Origin: Aureliella helgolandensis
Lineage (GTDB): Bacteria > Planctomycetota > Planctomycetia > Pirellulales > Pirellulaceae
Direction: 5' to 3'
Length of the DNA: 64,000 nucleotides
Assembly: GCF_007752135.1 (NCBI RefSeq)
Contig: NZ_CP036298.1
Location: forward strand, 8,362,501-8,426,500
A model generated the notes under the pieces. The model was not told where the DNA came from. It did not search any database and was given only the letters and a program-made list of their open reading frames with translations. The translations under genes were made by a program, and so were the position numbers. This document shows positions 35,351-44,348 of the stretch, piece after piece. Numbering within the stretch: position 1 is the first letter of the stretch; each line of letters opens with the position of its first letter.

Positions 35351-36379
35351 TTACTCTGATTTGGTGCTAAATCGATGAATGGTTGTTTGTTCGAACACCA
35401 TCCCCGGATCGAGCCGCGTTGTGGGAAAGTGGGGTTGGTTCGGAGAGTCAGGATAGTGCTGTGTCTCCAGGCAGAAACCACCGTGAGGTTCATGCACGCC
35501 GTCCAAGTGATTCCCAGTGTACAACTGCACTCCGGGCTGCGTGGTCAAGACTTCCATCATGCGTCCTGAGGCGGGGTCGACTGCGTTTCCTACCGAGCGC
35601 ATTGTGCCCGGGGCTCCATCGACTACAAAGCAGTGGTCATAGCCTTTCGTATCGGGCAATTGAGCAATGCGTTCGCCCAGAGCGCGCGGGCTACGAAAGT
35701 CTAGCACGCTTTCGGCCACCGGTAGGATCTGGCCAGTCGGTATCAACGTCTCATCCACGTCCAGATATTTTTCACAGTTCAATTGCAAGACATGCGCGAG
35801 CACGTCTCCCGTGCCAGCGCCCGCCAGATTCCAATAGGAATGATTGGTAAGATTGAGGACGGTTGATCGATCGGTCGTCGCTCGGAAGGCAAATGACAAT
35901 TCATCGGCGTCGGACCAAGTGTATTCCACCGTTACCGTCAGCGTGCCTGGGTAGCCTTCATCTCCATCGGTGCTCACATGAGTCAAGCGCACGCTACTCC
36001 GATCACTCGCCTCGATCACTTCTGCCCCCCAAACCATCCGGTCAAACCCCTCAAGTCCACCATGCAAGTGGTTGGGACCGTTGTTGACCGCCAAGGAGTA
36101 CTCCTGGCCATCCAGCGAAAAACGTCCGCTGGCAATGCGGTTGCAAAATCGCCCCACGGTCGATCCCAAGTAGGGATGCCGCTCGAGATAGCCCGCTAAG
36201 GTCGAATACCCAAGATTGACATTTTGGAGCTGACCGCACCGATCTGGAACCTCCACGGAGACTAGAATGGCACCATAGTTGGTGAGCTTAATGATATTTC
36301 CACGGCTATTCGTGAGCGTAAATAACTCAACCGCCGTTCCATCAGGAGTTGAACCAAAGCTTGTGCGTGCTACTGCCAT
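35351..36379 (-). CDS. galM: aldose 1-epimerase (mutarotase)
   Basis: The 342-residue cytosolic enzyme interconverts alpha and beta anomers of hexoses. It shows the GalM pattern: TLTNSRGNIIKLTNYGAILV near the N-terminus, GPNHLHGGLEGFDR with the first catalytic His, LNLTNHSYWNLAG with the second, and a C-terminal Glu in GGFCLETQHYPDSPNQP. The ATG at 36379 is used; an in-frame TTG at 36391 has no support. The gene is the first of the minus-strand run that continues with the M20 hydrolase and the ast genes, four bases apart. A sugar enzyme heading an arginine operon is unexpected, and the link may be accidental. Confidence 0.93.
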   Translation of the reverse strand: MAVARTSFGSTPDGTAVELFTLTNSRGNIIKLTNYGAILVSVEVPDRCGQLQNVNLGYSTLAGYLERHPYLGSTVGRFCNRIASGRFSLDGQEYSLAVNNGPNHLHGGLEGFDRMVWGAEVIEASDRSSVRLTHVSTDGDEGYPGTLTVTVEYTWSDADELSFAFRATTDRSTVLNLTNHSYWNLAGAGTGDVLAHVLQLNCEKYLDVDETLIPTGQILPVAESVLDFRSPRALGERIAQLPDTKGYDHCFVVDGAPGTMRSVGNAVDPASGRMMEVLTTQPGVQLYTGNHLDGVHEPHGGFCLETQHYPDSPNQPHFPTTRLDPGMVFEQTTIHRFSTKSE

Positions 36380-36854
36380 TCTCAAAACCAACTAAATCGG
36401 GTGGGAAACGTAAACAATTATGCTAATCGGTAACGGGGTTTCTCCACAGGGCCCAAGCCCGTGTCGTTTTCTTCATTTTTCAGTTCATTTAAAGCATCAA
36501 TGGCCGCCCGGCGCGGGAGCCAGTGTAAGTTCCAAGGAGCCCTGCTCTACGGCTTGTTGATATCCATTCCCCACCGCGCGAGCTAGGCCGAAATAGCATT
36601 TTGAGTTTCAAGTTGGAGACAGTGCCCAAATTGGAGATAGTGCCCAAAATTGCCCCGTAGCAAAAAACACCTATTCTTGCTCATGCGGCGAGTTACGATT
36701 GAGACGATTCTGCAAGCGGGTTCCACGGTGGGGACCGGACGATTCTCGCCACCCAGGAAGAAATTTTTCGAAATCCTCGCAACAGTCTACATCAACGGGC
36801 AACCATACTACTGAAGTAGGTTAAAGCACTTCTCACCTATTCTAGCCTTTCACG
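36380..36854. other. divergent promoter region with an 18-base tandem repeat
   Basis: This 475-base spacer lies between galM (minus) and the sigma factor gene (plus) and should hold both promoters. At 36613-36648 an 18-base unit (TTGGAGACAGTGCCCAAA) is repeated twice with one mismatch. No gene or clear -35/-10 pair is seen. Confidence 0.5.
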
Positions 36855-37388
36855 ATGACATCTTCGACGATCAGCGACCCGCTTGCCGCTTTCCATGACC
36901 ACGAAACGTGGTTGAGGACGACGTTGCATGCGCGGTTGGGGAATCGTGACGAGGTCGATGAGGTGATGCAAGAGGTCGCGGTAGCGGCGGCCAATCAGTC
37001 CGCCAAGGCTGTCCCCGTTGAACGGGTCGGACCGTGGTTGTATCAGGTTGCCCTTCGGCAGGTCATGCTCTTTCGACGCAAGGCGGGCCGTAGACGAAAA
37101 CTGATGAACAACGTCGCCGAGAAATTGGCGCCAACCGAAGTCGATGTGCGTTCCAAGCCAGCGGTAGAGTTCCTGATCGGCGAAGAGCGGGGAGAAGCAG
37201 TTCGCGCCGCCATGGCGCGAATCGACGAACGCGATAGGCAACTCCTACTCTTGAAATACGTGGAGGGACTGTCCTACGGAGAGATCGCCAATCGAATCGG
37301 CGTCACGGCCAGTGCGGTTCAATCTCGACTGCACCGCGCCCGAGCAACGTTACGACAACAATTGAGAAGTGATGAATCATGGGCCTGA
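36855..37388 (+). CDS. ECF-type RNA polymerase sigma factor
   Basis: The 177-residue protein has a sigma-70 region 2 (residues ~15-75; GNRDEVDEVMQEVAVAAANQ, VGPWLYQVALRQVMLFRR) and a region 4 helix-turn-helix (about 120-170; RDRQLLLLKYVEGLSYGEIANRIGVTASAVQSRLHRARATL). There is no region 3 or region 1.1, as is normal for ECF sigma factors. It would direct RNA polymerase to a small set of promoters in response to an envelope signal. It overlaps the next gene, a membrane protein with a cytosolic N-terminus, by 10 bases, the usual sigma/anti-sigma arrangement. Confidence 0.88.
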   Translation: MTSSTISDPLAAFHDHETWLRTTLHARLGNRDEVDEVMQEVAVAAANQSAKAVPVERVGPWLYQVALRQVMLFRRKAGRRRKLMNNVAEKLAPTEVDVRSKPAVEFLIGEERGEAVRAAMARIDERDRQLLLLKYVEGLSYGEIANRIGVTASAVQSRLHRARATLRQQLRSDESWA

Positions 37389-38221
37389 AGGTGAAAATCG
37401 ATCAATCCGTGCTTGATGAATTAGTGGCTGGTTCCATTCCCCGGGAACGCTACCGCCACATTATGACCGCGCTCGATTCGGACCCAACTCAATGGCGCGA
37501 CTGCGCCATGACCTTTCTCGAAGAACAGGCCATTCAGGAAGAATTGAGCGCGCTGGTTCAGCGCGACGTCGACTGGGATACGATTCGCATTCCCTCAGCT
37601 ACCGATCCATGGCTAGGCAGCGCTGGTGGGGAATCAACGCGTTCCGATAGTTCCAAGTCGAGTTCCACTGCGGTACCTTCGCATGCCGCAGGCAACACCG
37701 CCGAGCAATCGAAGACGCAACCACTCTCCCGCACTCCCCCGGTCAGCGCCGCGGCGGTGCTTCGAGAATCAGAAAATCATCCGGTGCAGGTCAGCGAGAG
37801 TCCCATCCCTCCACGCTTGCTCCAGCTGCAAAAATTCACTTCCCTAGCCGCGCTATTGCTCATCAGTTTCACAATCGGCTGGTTCGGATCTGGAATGAGC
37901 GGCGAGTCTGGTGCCTCAGGCGGGCCATTGGGAAATCCGCTAGTGGGCCATCAGTCCGCTTCACCATCCCCCTCACTGAAAACCACCATCGTCGGCGATA
38001 GTCCGAAATCTTCGCCTCCACCACCCTCCAGGCAGTCGCGCAAGAATCAAGTTTTTCGCATCGATCGTGAAATTCCAGCTTCGCTGCGAGAGCTCGAGCG
38101 GCAGGGGCTTATCCGCATTGAAACCATTGATGGATTAATGCCGGTAGAGCTCGACAATGGTACGTCTGCCATCGTTCCCGTTCAGCAATTCCGAATCGTT
38201 CCCACCAGCCAATCGTACTAA
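37379..38221 (+). CDS. probable anti-sigma factor (single-pass membrane protein)
   Basis: The 280-residue protein begins with a ~75-residue helical segment (KVKIDQSVLDELVAGSIPRERY; LDSDPTQWRDCAMTFLEEQA) of the planctomycete anti-sigma type, then a Ser/Thr/Pro-rich linker, one transmembrane segment (FTSLAALLLISFTIGWFG, about residues 152-169), another low-complexity stretch, and a short C-terminal domain. No HxxxCxxC zinc motif is visible. A role in holding the preceding sigma factor at the membrane is inferred from the 10-base overlap and topology, not from a diagnostic motif. Confidence 0.7.
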   Translation: MGLKVKIDQSVLDELVAGSIPRERYRHIMTALDSDPTQWRDCAMTFLEEQAIQEELSALVQRDVDWDTIRIPSATDPWLGSAGGESTRSDSSKSSSTAVPSHAAGNTAEQSKTQPLSRTPPVSAAAVLRESENHPVQVSESPIPPRLLQLQKFTSLAALLLISFTIGWFGSGMSGESGASGGPLGNPLVGHQSASPSPSLKTTIVGDSPKSSPPPPSRQSRKNQVFRIDREIPASLRELERQGLIRIETIDGLMPVELDNGTSAIVPVQQFRIVPTSQSY

Positions 38222-38639
38222 CGCGCATTGGGGAAGCACCCATTGGGGACGCTGCAAAACCAACACTGGTCGCCTCCCGCCGCCACTGCCGCGCGAAACG
38301 TGCGCGCACTGCTGTCCTGAGGAAGCGGCAATCGCGCCCCCGTACCCGGAGCGATGCGGGCTGTTGAAATAGTAACCCGCTGCGTGAGCAAGGAAAGATA
38401 GTTGCCGCTACAAGGCAATTTGGGACGCTACCTCCGTGTCAAAACACAAATTGCTATTAAATCAACAGCCCGGATGGTGTAGGGCTAGTAACCCGCTTGC
38501 TCCGTTTCCTGTTGGACAGCCTAGCGATCCCCAAGTTTTCCTGCAGGACCGCCCGTTTCCTCCAGTACGCGGTGATGGGCAATTTTCTGTTCACGTATAC
38601 CACCGCTCTATGATCTATTCTGCTGCAAGGAGCTCTCGA
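38222..38639. other. intergenic region with a ribosome binding site at its end
   Basis: This 418-base spacer lies between the anti-sigma gene and the PDZ protein gene. It ends in AAGGAG (38627-38632), seven bases before the ATG at 38640, which decides that start. The open frame running through it from 38436 has no conserved content and is not accepted as coding. A short near-repeat, CATTGGGGA, occurs twice near 38226-38247. Confidence 0.6.
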
Positions 38640-39797
38640 ATGATTGGCTCAATACTTCAGTGTCGGCTGTTCGGCCCAACCTGCATCGCCGCACTAACCT
38701 CCGTCTTCGCCTTTCCGATGCCGGCCAACGCAGACGAGCCAACCGTGGAATCGGCGCCAGCAGTAGCCGCTGCACCAGAGCACCGTGATGGACCAGAGGA
38801 TCCAAGTTTGGCGCGCCCCGGAGTATGGTTGGGGATTCAGCTCAAGGAGGTCACGGGTGATCTAGCCAAACACCTTGACCGAAGCGATGGTGTTTTTGTC
38901 GAATGGATCGTTCCAGAGAGTCCAGCCGCACAAGCGCAATTGGCCATCGGGGACGTGTTGCTGGCCGTCGATGATCAGCCTCTCGATTCTCCTTCCATGC
39001 TGTTGGAAATCATGGCGCAGCAATCGGTCGCCGAACCTCAAGCATTGGCCTTCCGACTCCTGCGTCGCGGCCACGAGCTAACGATTCGCGTTACCCCCGC
39101 TCCACGCCCTAGGATCAATGATTCAGCCAATCAGACCATTGAATCCACGCTTTCCGAGCTGCTCGAACAGAATGGTGCACCTGCAGAAATCCGGGAGAGA
39201 AAGGAGTTCCTCAAGAGCCTGCGAAACCAGGGCGTGCGAGTCCTGCGTTTCGGCAATCCCTCAATGGTCTTGGGCGACGCTGACCAGTCGCCCAACGAAG
39301 AAACTAAGACTCGTTTCGAACAAGAAGTCGAGGGTGGCAAGGTTGTGGTGACGATTGATGCAGACGCCGGTCCACCAGCGCAGATCACGGTTCAACAAGC
39401 AGACAACGTCCAAACTCTGGAAGCTACGGACGACGCCATCGCCAAACTTCCTAAGGAATTGCAGGACTGCGTCCAGACCGTCCTGAAGGAATTTGCCACC
39501 CACAGGGAGGCAAGGGGTGCCATGCAGCAGATGCTCGAACGTCGCATTGCGATTATCGGAGACGATGGACAGCCCTTCGCCCTGCCTGAGGGGTTGCAGA
39601 TGGATTTGCTAAAAGCAGACCTACGCGCTCATGCTAAGCAACGACTGGAGCAATTGAAGAGCCCGCACGACGCCCCGATCGCCCCTCCAACGGAACAGAC
39701 CGAGGAATTTCAAGCGGAGATCGCTCGGCTTAAGGCTTTGGTTGAGGAACTCAAGGCGGAAATTGGTGAGTTGCGGAACACACCCCAGCAGAAGTGA
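38640..39797 (+). CDS. secreted PDZ-domain protein with C-terminal coiled coil
   Basis: Starting at the ATG after AAGGAG, the 385-residue product has a signal peptide (MIGSILQCRLFGPTCIAALT, cleavage likely after ANA-D near residue 33), a PDZ domain (about 60-155; GVWLGIQLKEVTGDLAKHL, GVFVEWIVPESPAAQAQL, IGDVLLAVDDQPL), a middle region of unknown fold, and a Glu/Lys-rich coiled coil at the end (FQAEIARLKALVEELKAEIG). The protein is probably periplasmic and binds C-terminal peptides. Its place after the sigma/anti-sigma pair suggests that it senses envelope stress or is a target of the sigma factor; both are inference. Confidence 0.78.
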   Translation: MIGSILQCRLFGPTCIAALTSVFAFPMPANADEPTVESAPAVAAAPEHRDGPEDPSLARPGVWLGIQLKEVTGDLAKHLDRSDGVFVEWIVPESPAAQAQLAIGDVLLAVDDQPLDSPSMLLEIMAQQSVAEPQALAFRLLRRGHELTIRVTPAPRPRINDSANQTIESTLSELLEQNGAPAEIRERKEFLKSLRNQGVRVLRFGNPSMVLGDADQSPNEETKTRFEQEVEGGKVVVTIDADAGPPAQITVQQADNVQTLEATDDAIAKLPKELQDCVQTVLKEFATHREARGAMQQMLERRIAIIGDDGQPFALPEGLQMDLLKADLRAHAKQRLEQLKSPHDAPIAPPTEQTEEFQAEIARLKALVEELKAEIGELRNTPQQK

Positions 39798-39962
39798 GTG
39801 TCGTCAGCCGAATGCCAATGCTAGCGAAAGGTCGATATCTTACCCAGCTTCACTGGCACTCGCTCTCTTGTTCTGGGATTATCTGGGCTCTCCGGTCCCC
39901 ATGAACGTCCATCGCTGTAGCACATTCATCGCTACAAACACTCGAGCCCGCGCAAGCCTTGC

Positions 39963-40985
39963 ATGTCCCGACGCCCCGACCTACTGTCAGTCGCATCACT
40001 GCTAAGTTCTGGCAAACACTACTCGAAGGTCGTGGGCCGCTCGGCTTTCCTGGCTGCTCGCCGCTGGCAAATGGATGACGCCAGTTCCATGGCTGCCGCT
40101 GTCGCCTATTACTTGGCCCTATCGATCTTCCCACTGTGGATGGTGTTAACGGCCGGGATTGGGTTCGCCCTGAAATTTACGAGGCTGGGAAAGGATGCAG
40201 AAGGCCAGATTTTTGCGGTCATCGCCGAGCACTGCTCCCCGTCACTCGAAGCACAGATCCGTGGATTGTTCCTACAACTGGAGAATGACTCCATGGTGGG
40301 CGGTCCGATTGGGCTGCTGACTGCAATTCTGGCCGCTATCGGAGTCTTCTACCAGTTTGAACGCGCGTTTGACAAGATTTGGCGGATTCCCAACCCTTCG
40401 GCCAACGGCCTGCTGAGTGGCATTGTCCGTGTGCTCACCCAACGCTTGGTCGCGTTTACCATGTTGGCTGGCGTCGGCCTGACGATCATCACCATTCTGG
40501 CGTCCAATGTCGCTCTGGGTGCTTTTCAGCAATGGATGCTCTCCCTAAAGATACCGGGAGCATCGCTGATCACTGTGTTTGAGGCGGCCGCCACTATGAT
40601 CCTGAATGCTATCGCATTTGGCATGCTCTATCGCTGGCTCCCCAAACGCCCCGTGTTATGGCGCGATGCGTTTCGCAGTGGCGCATTAGTGGCGGCCATC
40701 TGGGAAGTCGGCCGACAATTCCTAAGCGCCTTCCTCATCCGCGCTTCCTACACCACGACCTACGGTGCCGTCGGCTCCTTCATTGCCCTGCTGCTTTGGT
40801 TCTACTGGGGAGTCAACATCTTGTTGTTTGGCGCCGAGTACGTGCAAGTGCTTTCCCGACGCCATGCCCAGCCCTTGAAGATGTTTCGCCCAGAGGGCTA
40901 CGAGGAACACAACCGTAAGCCGATCGCGATACCACGCCGAACACAGCACCAAACACAGCGCCAAACACAGCGCCGTGCATCTTAG
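39963..40985 (+). CDS. YihY/virulence factor BrkB family membrane protein
   Basis: The 340-residue protein has a short N-terminal cytosolic part and about six transmembrane segments with the YihY pattern: MAAAVAYYLALSIFPLWMVL, GPIGLLTAILAAIGVFYQF, AFGMLYRWLPKRPVLWRDAF, SGALVAAIWEVGRQFLSAF and GAVGSFIALLLWFYWGVNIL. The family was once called RNase BN, but that activity is not accepted; its transport role is unknown. The C-terminus ends in a short, Gln/Arg/Thr-rich tail made of a repeated unit (HQTQRQTQR), encoded by a 12-base near-repeat around 40940-40975. The gene is alone, with the minisatellite downstream. Confidence 0.88.
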   Translation: MSRRPDLLSVASLLSSGKHYSKVVGRSAFLAARRWQMDDASSMAAAVAYYLALSIFPLWMVLTAGIGFALKFTRLGKDAEGQIFAVIAEHCSPSLEAQIRGLFLQLENDSMVGGPIGLLTAILAAIGVFYQFERAFDKIWRIPNPSANGLLSGIVRVLTQRLVAFTMLAGVGLTIITILASNVALGAFQQWMLSLKIPGASLITVFEAAATMILNAIAFGMLYRWLPKRPVLWRDAFRSGALVAAIWEVGRQFLSAFLIRASYTTTYGAVGSFIALLLWFYWGVNILLFGAEYVQVLSRRHAQPLKMFRPEGYEEHNRKPIAIPRRTQHQTQRQTQRRAS

Positions 40986-41257
40986 TAGTTGATCCATCGA
41001 CGCATTGCGGAACAGGCCGTCGATGCAGCAAACCGATGATCCAGGAGCTGCTGCTCCGGTCTTTGCCACGGTCCTGGGGTGCACGCCCCAATCCCATCGT
41101 TCTGCACATGCCCCTGCCGAAACAGGCTAGTCCCGGACCTCACAGTTCTTGAGCGGCGGTCGGCGGTCCTGTCCTTTCCGTCGGGTCACGATTCCTAACC
41201 CGGTTATTGGGCGATGCTTACGTGGGGCGATTTTTGGGAGGCCACGGAACGGGCGGC

Positions 41258-41381
41258 CATGCTACGTTTTCGTGGGGTCACGGACCGGGGGTCCATGCTA
41301 CGCTTGTGCTGGATCACGGACTGGGGGTCCATGCTACGCTTGCGCTGGTCACGGACCGGGGGTCCATGCTACGCTTGCGCT
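41258..41381. repeat. 36-base tandem repeat (minisatellite)
   Basis: Units starting with CATGCTACG begin at 41258, 41294, 41330 and 41365 (periods 36, 36 and 35), the last one incomplete. Each unit contains a CACGGACCGGGGGTC-like end. A more degenerate copy may precede at about 41213. Open frames across the block are repeat translations, not genes. The region lies between the YihY gene and the convergent gene at 41429. Confidence 0.85.
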
Positions 41382-41411
41382 GGGACGGGGACGGGGACGG
41401 GGACGGGGACG
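41382..41411. repeat. GGGACG hexanucleotide tandem repeat, five copies
   Basis: Five exact GGGACG copies follow the 36-base repeat directly. The G-rich runs (GGGACGGGGACGGGG) could form a quadruplex-like structure in single-stranded DNA or RNA. Confidence 0.85.
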
Positions 41412-41428
41412 GTATACTAGGCTTGTAC

Positions 41429-41968
41429 TTACTCGGCTCCAGCGGGCTCATCTTTGGCTTCAGCCGGCTCAACCTTCTTTGGCGGCCCGTCTTGCAGTCT
41501 CAGACCGCTCGCCAAATCAGCGCCAGCGACCTCCAATATCGCCCGCGCTCCTGAGGGGATTTGCGCATAGATCGTTAGCAACTTCAGCTCCTGGCTCTCT
41601 GGTGGATAGAACTGATTCCCCTTGGTATGAAAGAACTTGAGAGGCACGAAGATCTCCTCTCCACCGCCAATTTCGGAGGGGTGCGCGAAGTGAAACTGCT
41701 CGTTAACGGACATGTTCACGTTGCGCCACACATCCGCGGTCGGGTTCTTGAGGATGAGACACGGCACGATGCGCGCGTCCTCTGCCGAATCATTGGGCCA
41801 AGCTCTCGGGCCCACGCTCACTGCAGCCTCCAACACCGGATCCTCAAAATCTGGCAGTGTCGTGTACAGCACGACCACCAGAGCAAACGGAATCAACGTC
41901 ACTAGGATAAGTGCGGCGGTGAGCTGCTTGCGAGTCAGAGTCCGCCCGGGCGGTTGGGGATTAGTCAC
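41429..41968 (-). CDS. membrane-anchored protein of unknown function
   Basis: The 179-residue protein has one N-terminal transmembrane segment (LTAALILVTLIPFALVVVLY, residues ~18-37) and a periplasmic domain of about 110 residues with beta-strand-like sequence (IVPCLILKNPTADVWRNVNM, GEEIFVPLKFFHTKGNQFYP, LKLLTIYAQIPSGARAILEV). The Glu/Pro/Ala/Lys-rich tail (KKVEPAEAKDEPAGAE) ends close to the minisatellite. No family is recognised. It is 167 bases from the GspF-like gene on the same strand and may be the last gene of that transcript. Confidence 0.65.
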   Translation of the reverse strand: MTNPQPPGRTLTRKQLTAALILVTLIPFALVVVLYTTLPDFEDPVLEAAVSVGPRAWPNDSAEDARIVPCLILKNPTADVWRNVNMSVNEQFHFAHPSEIGGGEEIFVPLKFFHTKGNQFYPPESQELKLLTIYAQIPSGARAILEVAGADLASGLRLQDGPPKKVEPAEAKDEPAGAE

Positions 41969-42135
41969 AGGATATTTCTGCTGTCACGACCATCGAAAGT
42001 AAAACCTTCTGCCCATTGTATTCTGCCCTGCTAAGGTCGCTAGCCGCCAAAGGCATTCCGCACCATGTCCGCAGGCCTCCTCCCTCCAGGAGGGTGATGT
42101 TCCGCATAGCGTGAGGCTGCGGGAGGGCCCCATTT

Positions 42136-43203
42136 TCAAAGTTGGTACTCCTGTGGGGCGACGATGCGGATCAGTAGTAGGACCCACGGTAGGTAGATGA
42201 GAAACACATAAGTGCTGAGGACTAGTCCGCCAACGACCAGGGCAACCAGCATCGGTACCCATCGCGCCTGCTGCAACGATTTTAGGTAAGCCTCATCCCG
42301 CAAGTACTCCGCCACCACTGCCAAGTGCCCGATCGCCTCACTGCTCTCCACCACTCCCACCCGCAGTGAAGCTAGCACGATATTGGTCTCGCTCGAGAGG
42401 AGTGGAAGTTGTTGCTGCTGCTGCAATTGCTTGAATGCGTTTAATGCCACCTCAGTATTTCCGCCAGTCGCTCGTGAACTCAAGCAAGCAACCTCCGACA
42501 GTGGTCGCCCCGCAGCTAATAAGCTTCTAGCCACCTCCGCTGCCAAACTCTGCATGCGCATTCGCCTGACTGGCTCGCGAGGCAACCCCTCTTGGTCATA
42601 CTGCTGCCGACGCCGATACCAAACCCACAGTGGTAGAAAACTGCACAGCAACATGCCTAGCAATAGCCAAGCAACATGCTCGCGAACCACAGCAATCAGC
42701 TGTAGCCAACTGGGGAGTTGCTGATCAAACTGCGCATAGGTGGACTGATACTCGGGAATGATCCGCCAAACGACGCTCCCGACTGAGACCAACGTTACCA
42801 CGATTAAGAGTGTCGGATAAAGCATGGCGTTGCGAAGTGCTAGGGTAGATCGCTGATTGGCAAGATGCAGACTACTCCAAGACTCCAAGAGTCGATCCAT
42901 GCCCTGCCCCAGCTCCCCAGCGGTGATGCAAGCGGATAGACTTCTCGAATTGCGTGACTCGTCGCCAGCCAGCGCGCTGTCGAGCGTTGCACCGGCCGCG
43001 ATGCGTTCATCGACGATCTTGGCTGCCTGCCGAATCTCACTTGAGCTGTTGGCGGCCATGCGTGGCAGTTCGTTGACGATCGGACGCTTCGCGCGCACGA
43101 GCTGTGCTATCTGCTGAGAAACCGCCAACTGCTGAGCTAACGAAAGCGGCTTAGATTCTGGGAGGAAATCCCTAGCGCTGGTACTCGGTTGTTGGCTACT
43201 CAC
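42136..43203 (-). CDS. type II secretion/type IV pilus platform protein, GspF-like
   Basis: The 355-residue protein has the GspF layout: an N-terminal cytosolic helical bundle (LAQQLAVSQQIAQLVRAKRP; ACITAGELGQGMDRLLESWS), a transmembrane segment (LYPTLLIVVTLVSVGSVVW), a further helical bundle and C-terminal hydrophobic segments. GspF is the inner-membrane platform that couples the ATPase to pseudopilus assembly. The GTG start overlaps the GspE stop by four bases (GTGA), so the two are translationally coupled. It is divergent in sequence from the two GspF-like proteins encoded on the other strand. Confidence 0.82.
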   Translation of the reverse strand: MSSQQPSTSARDFLPESKPLSLAQQLAVSQQIAQLVRAKRPIVNELPRMAANSSSEIRQAAKIVDERIAAGATLDSALAGDESRNSRSLSACITAGELGQGMDRLLESWSSLHLANQRSTLALRNAMLYPTLLIVVTLVSVGSVVWRIIPEYQSTYAQFDQQLPSWLQLIAVVREHVAWLLLGMLLCSFLPLWVWYRRRQQYDQEGLPREPVRRMRMQSLAAEVARSLLAAGRPLSEVACLSSRATGGNTEVALNAFKQLQQQQQLPLLSSETNIVLASLRVGVVESSEAIGHLAVVAEYLRDEAYLKSLQQARWVPMLVALVVGGLVLSTYVFLIYLPWVLLLIRIVAPQEYQL

Positions 43204-44348
43204 CCCAGATGCCTCGCAAGCTCAAGTGACTCAACTTCACCGCGGGAAATGCATTCCGCGCCACGTTCGGCGAGGGTCCGCATGCCTTGTTCCTGACCGA
43301 GTTTTTCAATCGTGGAGGTATCGGCGTCCTGCACCAGGGCCTTAGCAAGCTCCCCATCGATTGTGGGCAGCATCTCCACCAACAGGCTCCGTCCATGATA
43401 GCCAGATCCGTGACAGACCACACAGGTTTCAGGCGTCTTCTCGGCTAGGTTCTCCGGGCTGCCGCCCGCGCGACGGCAGGGACAAGTGCGGCTAATCAAC
43501 CGCTGGCAAACCAGCAACTCTAGCACGCTGCGTAAATGGTGCGGTGAAACCTGCATATCAAGTAACCGGCGGAGTGCATCCGCAGCGGTCCTGGCATGCA
43601 TGGTAGTGATTACCAATTGCCCGGTCATGGCGGCTTGAAAAACGACTGCCGCAGTGGCGGGATCGCGAATTTCCCCCACCAACATTACTTCGGGGTCTTG
43701 CCGTAGCAGCGCCTTTAAACCATCCGCCCAATCGTAACCCGTCGACGGATTGATTTGCGACTGCGAGACACCAGCAACTTCCGATTCGATGGGGTCTTCG
43801 AGCGTCACGAGACTTCTGGGGTAGCGAGCATGCTGCTGCAGATATCTCAGTCCAGAGTAGGCCGTCGTGGTCTTGCCGGCACCAGCCGGGCCAGCTACTA
43901 AAATGACTCCGCTGGGACGGGCAAGTGACGACACCAAACGCGATTCAATTTCGGAGGGCAAACCCAGCTGCGCAGGCAGCCAATTTTCCGCCGTGCGATT
44001 GACCAAACGAATCACCGCCCGTTCACCATGCAGCGTCGGCAGAGTTCCCACGCGAGCTTCCAACGGGGGGTGGGCGAGCACGAACCGGCCCTCCTGTGGA
44101 ATGTCACTTCGATAGGTGATCAACCGCGCCAGCGCCTTGATTCTTGCCAAAATTTTGGTCGTATGACCATCGGGGCAATCTCCATATTCAACCAATCGAC
44201 CTGAGATGCGCAATCGGATCTGCACGAGGCCGGGCAGAGTTTCAAAATGAATGTCACTGGCCCCAGCGGACTGAGCGGCAGCAATCACCCGTTCGACGAC
44301 TTGAGTGGCGTAGCTCTCGACTTGGGGATTCAGATCGCGCAGCGTCAT
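43200..44348 (-). CDS. GspE/PilB-type secretion ATPase
   Basis: The 382-residue protein is the core of a type II secretion/type IV pilus ATPase. It starts directly in the N2 domain (SAGASDIHFETLPGLVQIRL) and has Walker A GPAGAGKTTTAYSGL, an Asp box (RSLVTLEDPIESEVAGVSQSQ), Walker B (DPEVMLVGEIRDPATA) and a His box (TGQLVITTMHARTAADALRR). A C-terminal zinc motif is present (CPCR and CVVCHGSG). The usual N1 domain that binds GspL is missing, which makes it shorter than typical GspE (about 500 residues or more). The ATG overlaps the stop of the HD gene (ATGA) and its stop overlaps the GspF start. Confidence 0.9.
   Translation of the reverse strand: MTLRDLNPQVESYATQVVERVIAAAQSAGASDIHFETLPGLVQIRLRISGRLVEYGDCPDGHTTKILARIKALARLITYRSDIPQEGRFVLAHPPLEARVGTLPTLHGERAVIRLVNRTAENWLPAQLGLPSEIESRLVSSLARPSGVILVAGPAGAGKTTTAYSGLRYLQQHARYPRSLVTLEDPIESEVAGVSQSQINPSTGYDWADGLKALLRQDPEVMLVGEIRDPATAAVVFQAAMTGQLVITTMHARTAADALRRLLDMQVSPHHLRSVLELLVCQRLISRTCPCRRAGGSPENLAEKTPETCVVCHGSGYHGRSLLVEMLPTIDGELAKALVQDADTSTIEKLGQEQGMRTLAERGAECISRGEVESLELARHLG

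Noticed and set aside
41258-41411. Possible CRISPR array
   Set aside because: Units are contiguous tandem repeats with no variable spacers, and no cas gene is present in the window.
41149-41640. Three overlapping plus-strand frames with CYACAG- or TDRGSMLR-like repeats
   Set aside because: They are the three-frame translation of the 36-base and hexamer repeats and carry no other coding sign.
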